Below are positions 38,877-39,611 of a stretch of DNA of 39,611 nucleotides, piece after piece. Within the stretch, counting starts at the first letter, position 1. Each line of letters begins with the position of its first letter. This stretch comes from Nitriliruptoria bacterium. GTDB lineage: Bacteria; Actinomycetota; Nitriliruptoria; Euzebyales; Egibacteraceae. The translations under genes and the position numbers were made by a program. The notes beneath the pieces are model-generated. The model made no database searches. It had not been told where the DNA came from and saw nothing but the letters and a program-made list of their open reading frames with translations. The DNA is taken from assembly GCA_003553565.1 (NCBI GenBank), contig PWER01000008.1, positions 1 through 39,611 of the forward strand. The letters run 5' to 3'.

Positions 38877-39611
38877 TCAGGGCTCGAGGCGGGCGCGGAC
38901 CTCGATGACCTCGTAGGAGCGCTCGGCCACGAGCGCGGTCAGGCTCACATCGCCGGTGATCAGCGCCTCCAACGAGATGGTGTAGTCACCGGTGCGGTCG
39001 AAGACGAGGCTGCCGAGCGGATCCGCGCGCGACCCGCGGTCGCTGCCAGACCATGACCAGGAGTCACCCTCCCCCTCGATCGTGATGCGCCACTGGTCCA
39101 CGCTCGCCGAGAACTGGCGGGTCGGTGCTGGGATCTGCTCACAGTCCGAGGTGAGTCCAGGGGTGCCCGTCTGGGTCCACGAGAAGGTCGAGGTGGCGTC
39201 CGAGGACACCCACACCGCCGTGTCCATGCCGGCAAGCCCCCTCACGCGGGGATCTATCTCGACCGAGCCGTCGGTCTGGATCCGGCTGGGATCCGGGGTT
39301 GGCGCTGCGGGGCTGATCGGCTCGCACGCATCACCGGAGCTGCCGGGCGGGTTGCTCGACTCGCCGCCATCGGACGGGGAGGTGCAGATGCCATCGCTGT
39401 CGGCAGCGCACTGATACCAGACGACACAGCCGATGTACCGTTGGTCGACATGCACGCAGTTGTTCCATACGAGGTTGTTCCGGCTCCCGTCCGAGAGCAT
39501 GGACTGCCACTGACTGACGGTGAAGTGGTCGACGTTCTGCGCGGCCCGCTTCGCCGGGTCGACGGCCCCCTGAAAGTCAGCCATGGGCATGGACTGAACG
39601 ACGTCCTCACC
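38877..39611 (-). CDS. exported-type protein of unknown function, 5' end outside the window
   Basis: The reading frame is open to the right edge, so the N-terminus is missing; an internal ATG at 39590 is not likely to be the real start. At least 244 residues are seen. The first visible part is Cys- and Trp-rich (WNNCVHVDQRYIGCVVWYQC), followed by a Pro/Ser linker. A beta-rich C-terminal part (RVRGLAGMDTAVWVSS through GDYTISLEALITGDVSL) resembles PKD-like extracellular domains that occur in actinobacterial surface proteins. That resemblance is my inference from pattern only. Paired cysteines fit an exported protein. It ends 109 bp before aroQ. Confidence 0.65.
   Translation of the reverse strand, partial: GEDVVQSMPMADFQGAVDPAKRAAQNVDHFTVSQWQSMLSDGSRNNLVWNNCVHVDQRYIGCVVWYQCAADSDGICTSPSDGGESSNPPGSSGDACEPISPAAPTPDPSRIQTDGSVEIDPRVRGLAGMDTAVWVSSDATSTFSWTQTGTPGLTSDCEQIPAPTRQFSASVDQWRITIEGEGDSWSWSGSDRGSRADPLGSLVFDRTGDYTISLEALITGDVSLTALVAERSYEVIEVRARLEP

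Overview
The window is a very GC-rich (roughly 70-75%) bacterial chromosome segment. All 36 complete protein genes that I can support, one partial gene and one short leader ORF lie on the minus strand, so transcription runs from the right edge to the left. The gene content (mihF-gmk-rpoZ-coaBC-metK-priA-def-fmt-rsmB, a DUF3039 protein, a DUF222/HNH protein, a PriA without helicase motifs) indicates an actinobacterium. The complete PyrK/class 1B PyrD pair argues for a deep-branching lineage such as Nitriliruptoria or Acidimicrobiia rather than Streptomyces or Mycobacterium; that placement is inference.

In transcription order (right to left): a 5'-truncated exported-type protein of unknown function (38877-39611); aroQ-pepP-efp-nusB-arfB (shikimate enzyme, aminopeptidase, translation and transcription factors, ribosome rescue); an isolated DUF222/HNH nuclease gene with a leaderless-type promoter; a membrane-anchored DsbA-like oxidoreductase; then the complete de novo pyrimidine operon pyrR-pyrB-pyrC-carA-carB-pyrK-pyrD-pyrF-pyrE, mostly with 1-8 nt overlaps. 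Its 5' leader holds a promoter, a PyrR-binding hairpin, a 35-codon leader ORF and an intrinsic terminator inside that ORF. Next come mihF-gmk-rpoZ-coaBC-metK-priA-def-fmt-rsmB, starting from a likely TAGGAT promoter.

The left third holds an FMN-riboswitch-controlled riboflavin operon (ribD-ribE-ribBA-ribH), a small DUF3039 protein, a small His/Asp-repeat membrane protein and an orphan prepilin peptidase. It continues with a DUF1844 protein, rpmI-rplT (without the usual infC), a SpoU/TrmH-type RNA methyltransferase, a sensor kinase lacking the usual phospho-histidine, and pheS-pheT. A 14-bp tandem repeat fills the left edge.

Three points stand out. First, the pyr leader looks like a PyrR-gated leader-ORF attenuator whose ORF ends on the pyrR start codon. 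Second, the conserved N-terminal helix of RpoZ is encoded upstream of any canonical in-frame start. Third, short tandem repeats recur in this segment, in frame inside housekeeping proteins (CarB, PriA, kinase, small membrane protein) and at gene ends. I saw no tRNA, rRNA, CRISPR array, insertion sequence or prophage gene. The longest stretch without a gene (12293-12665) holds the FMN riboswitch.
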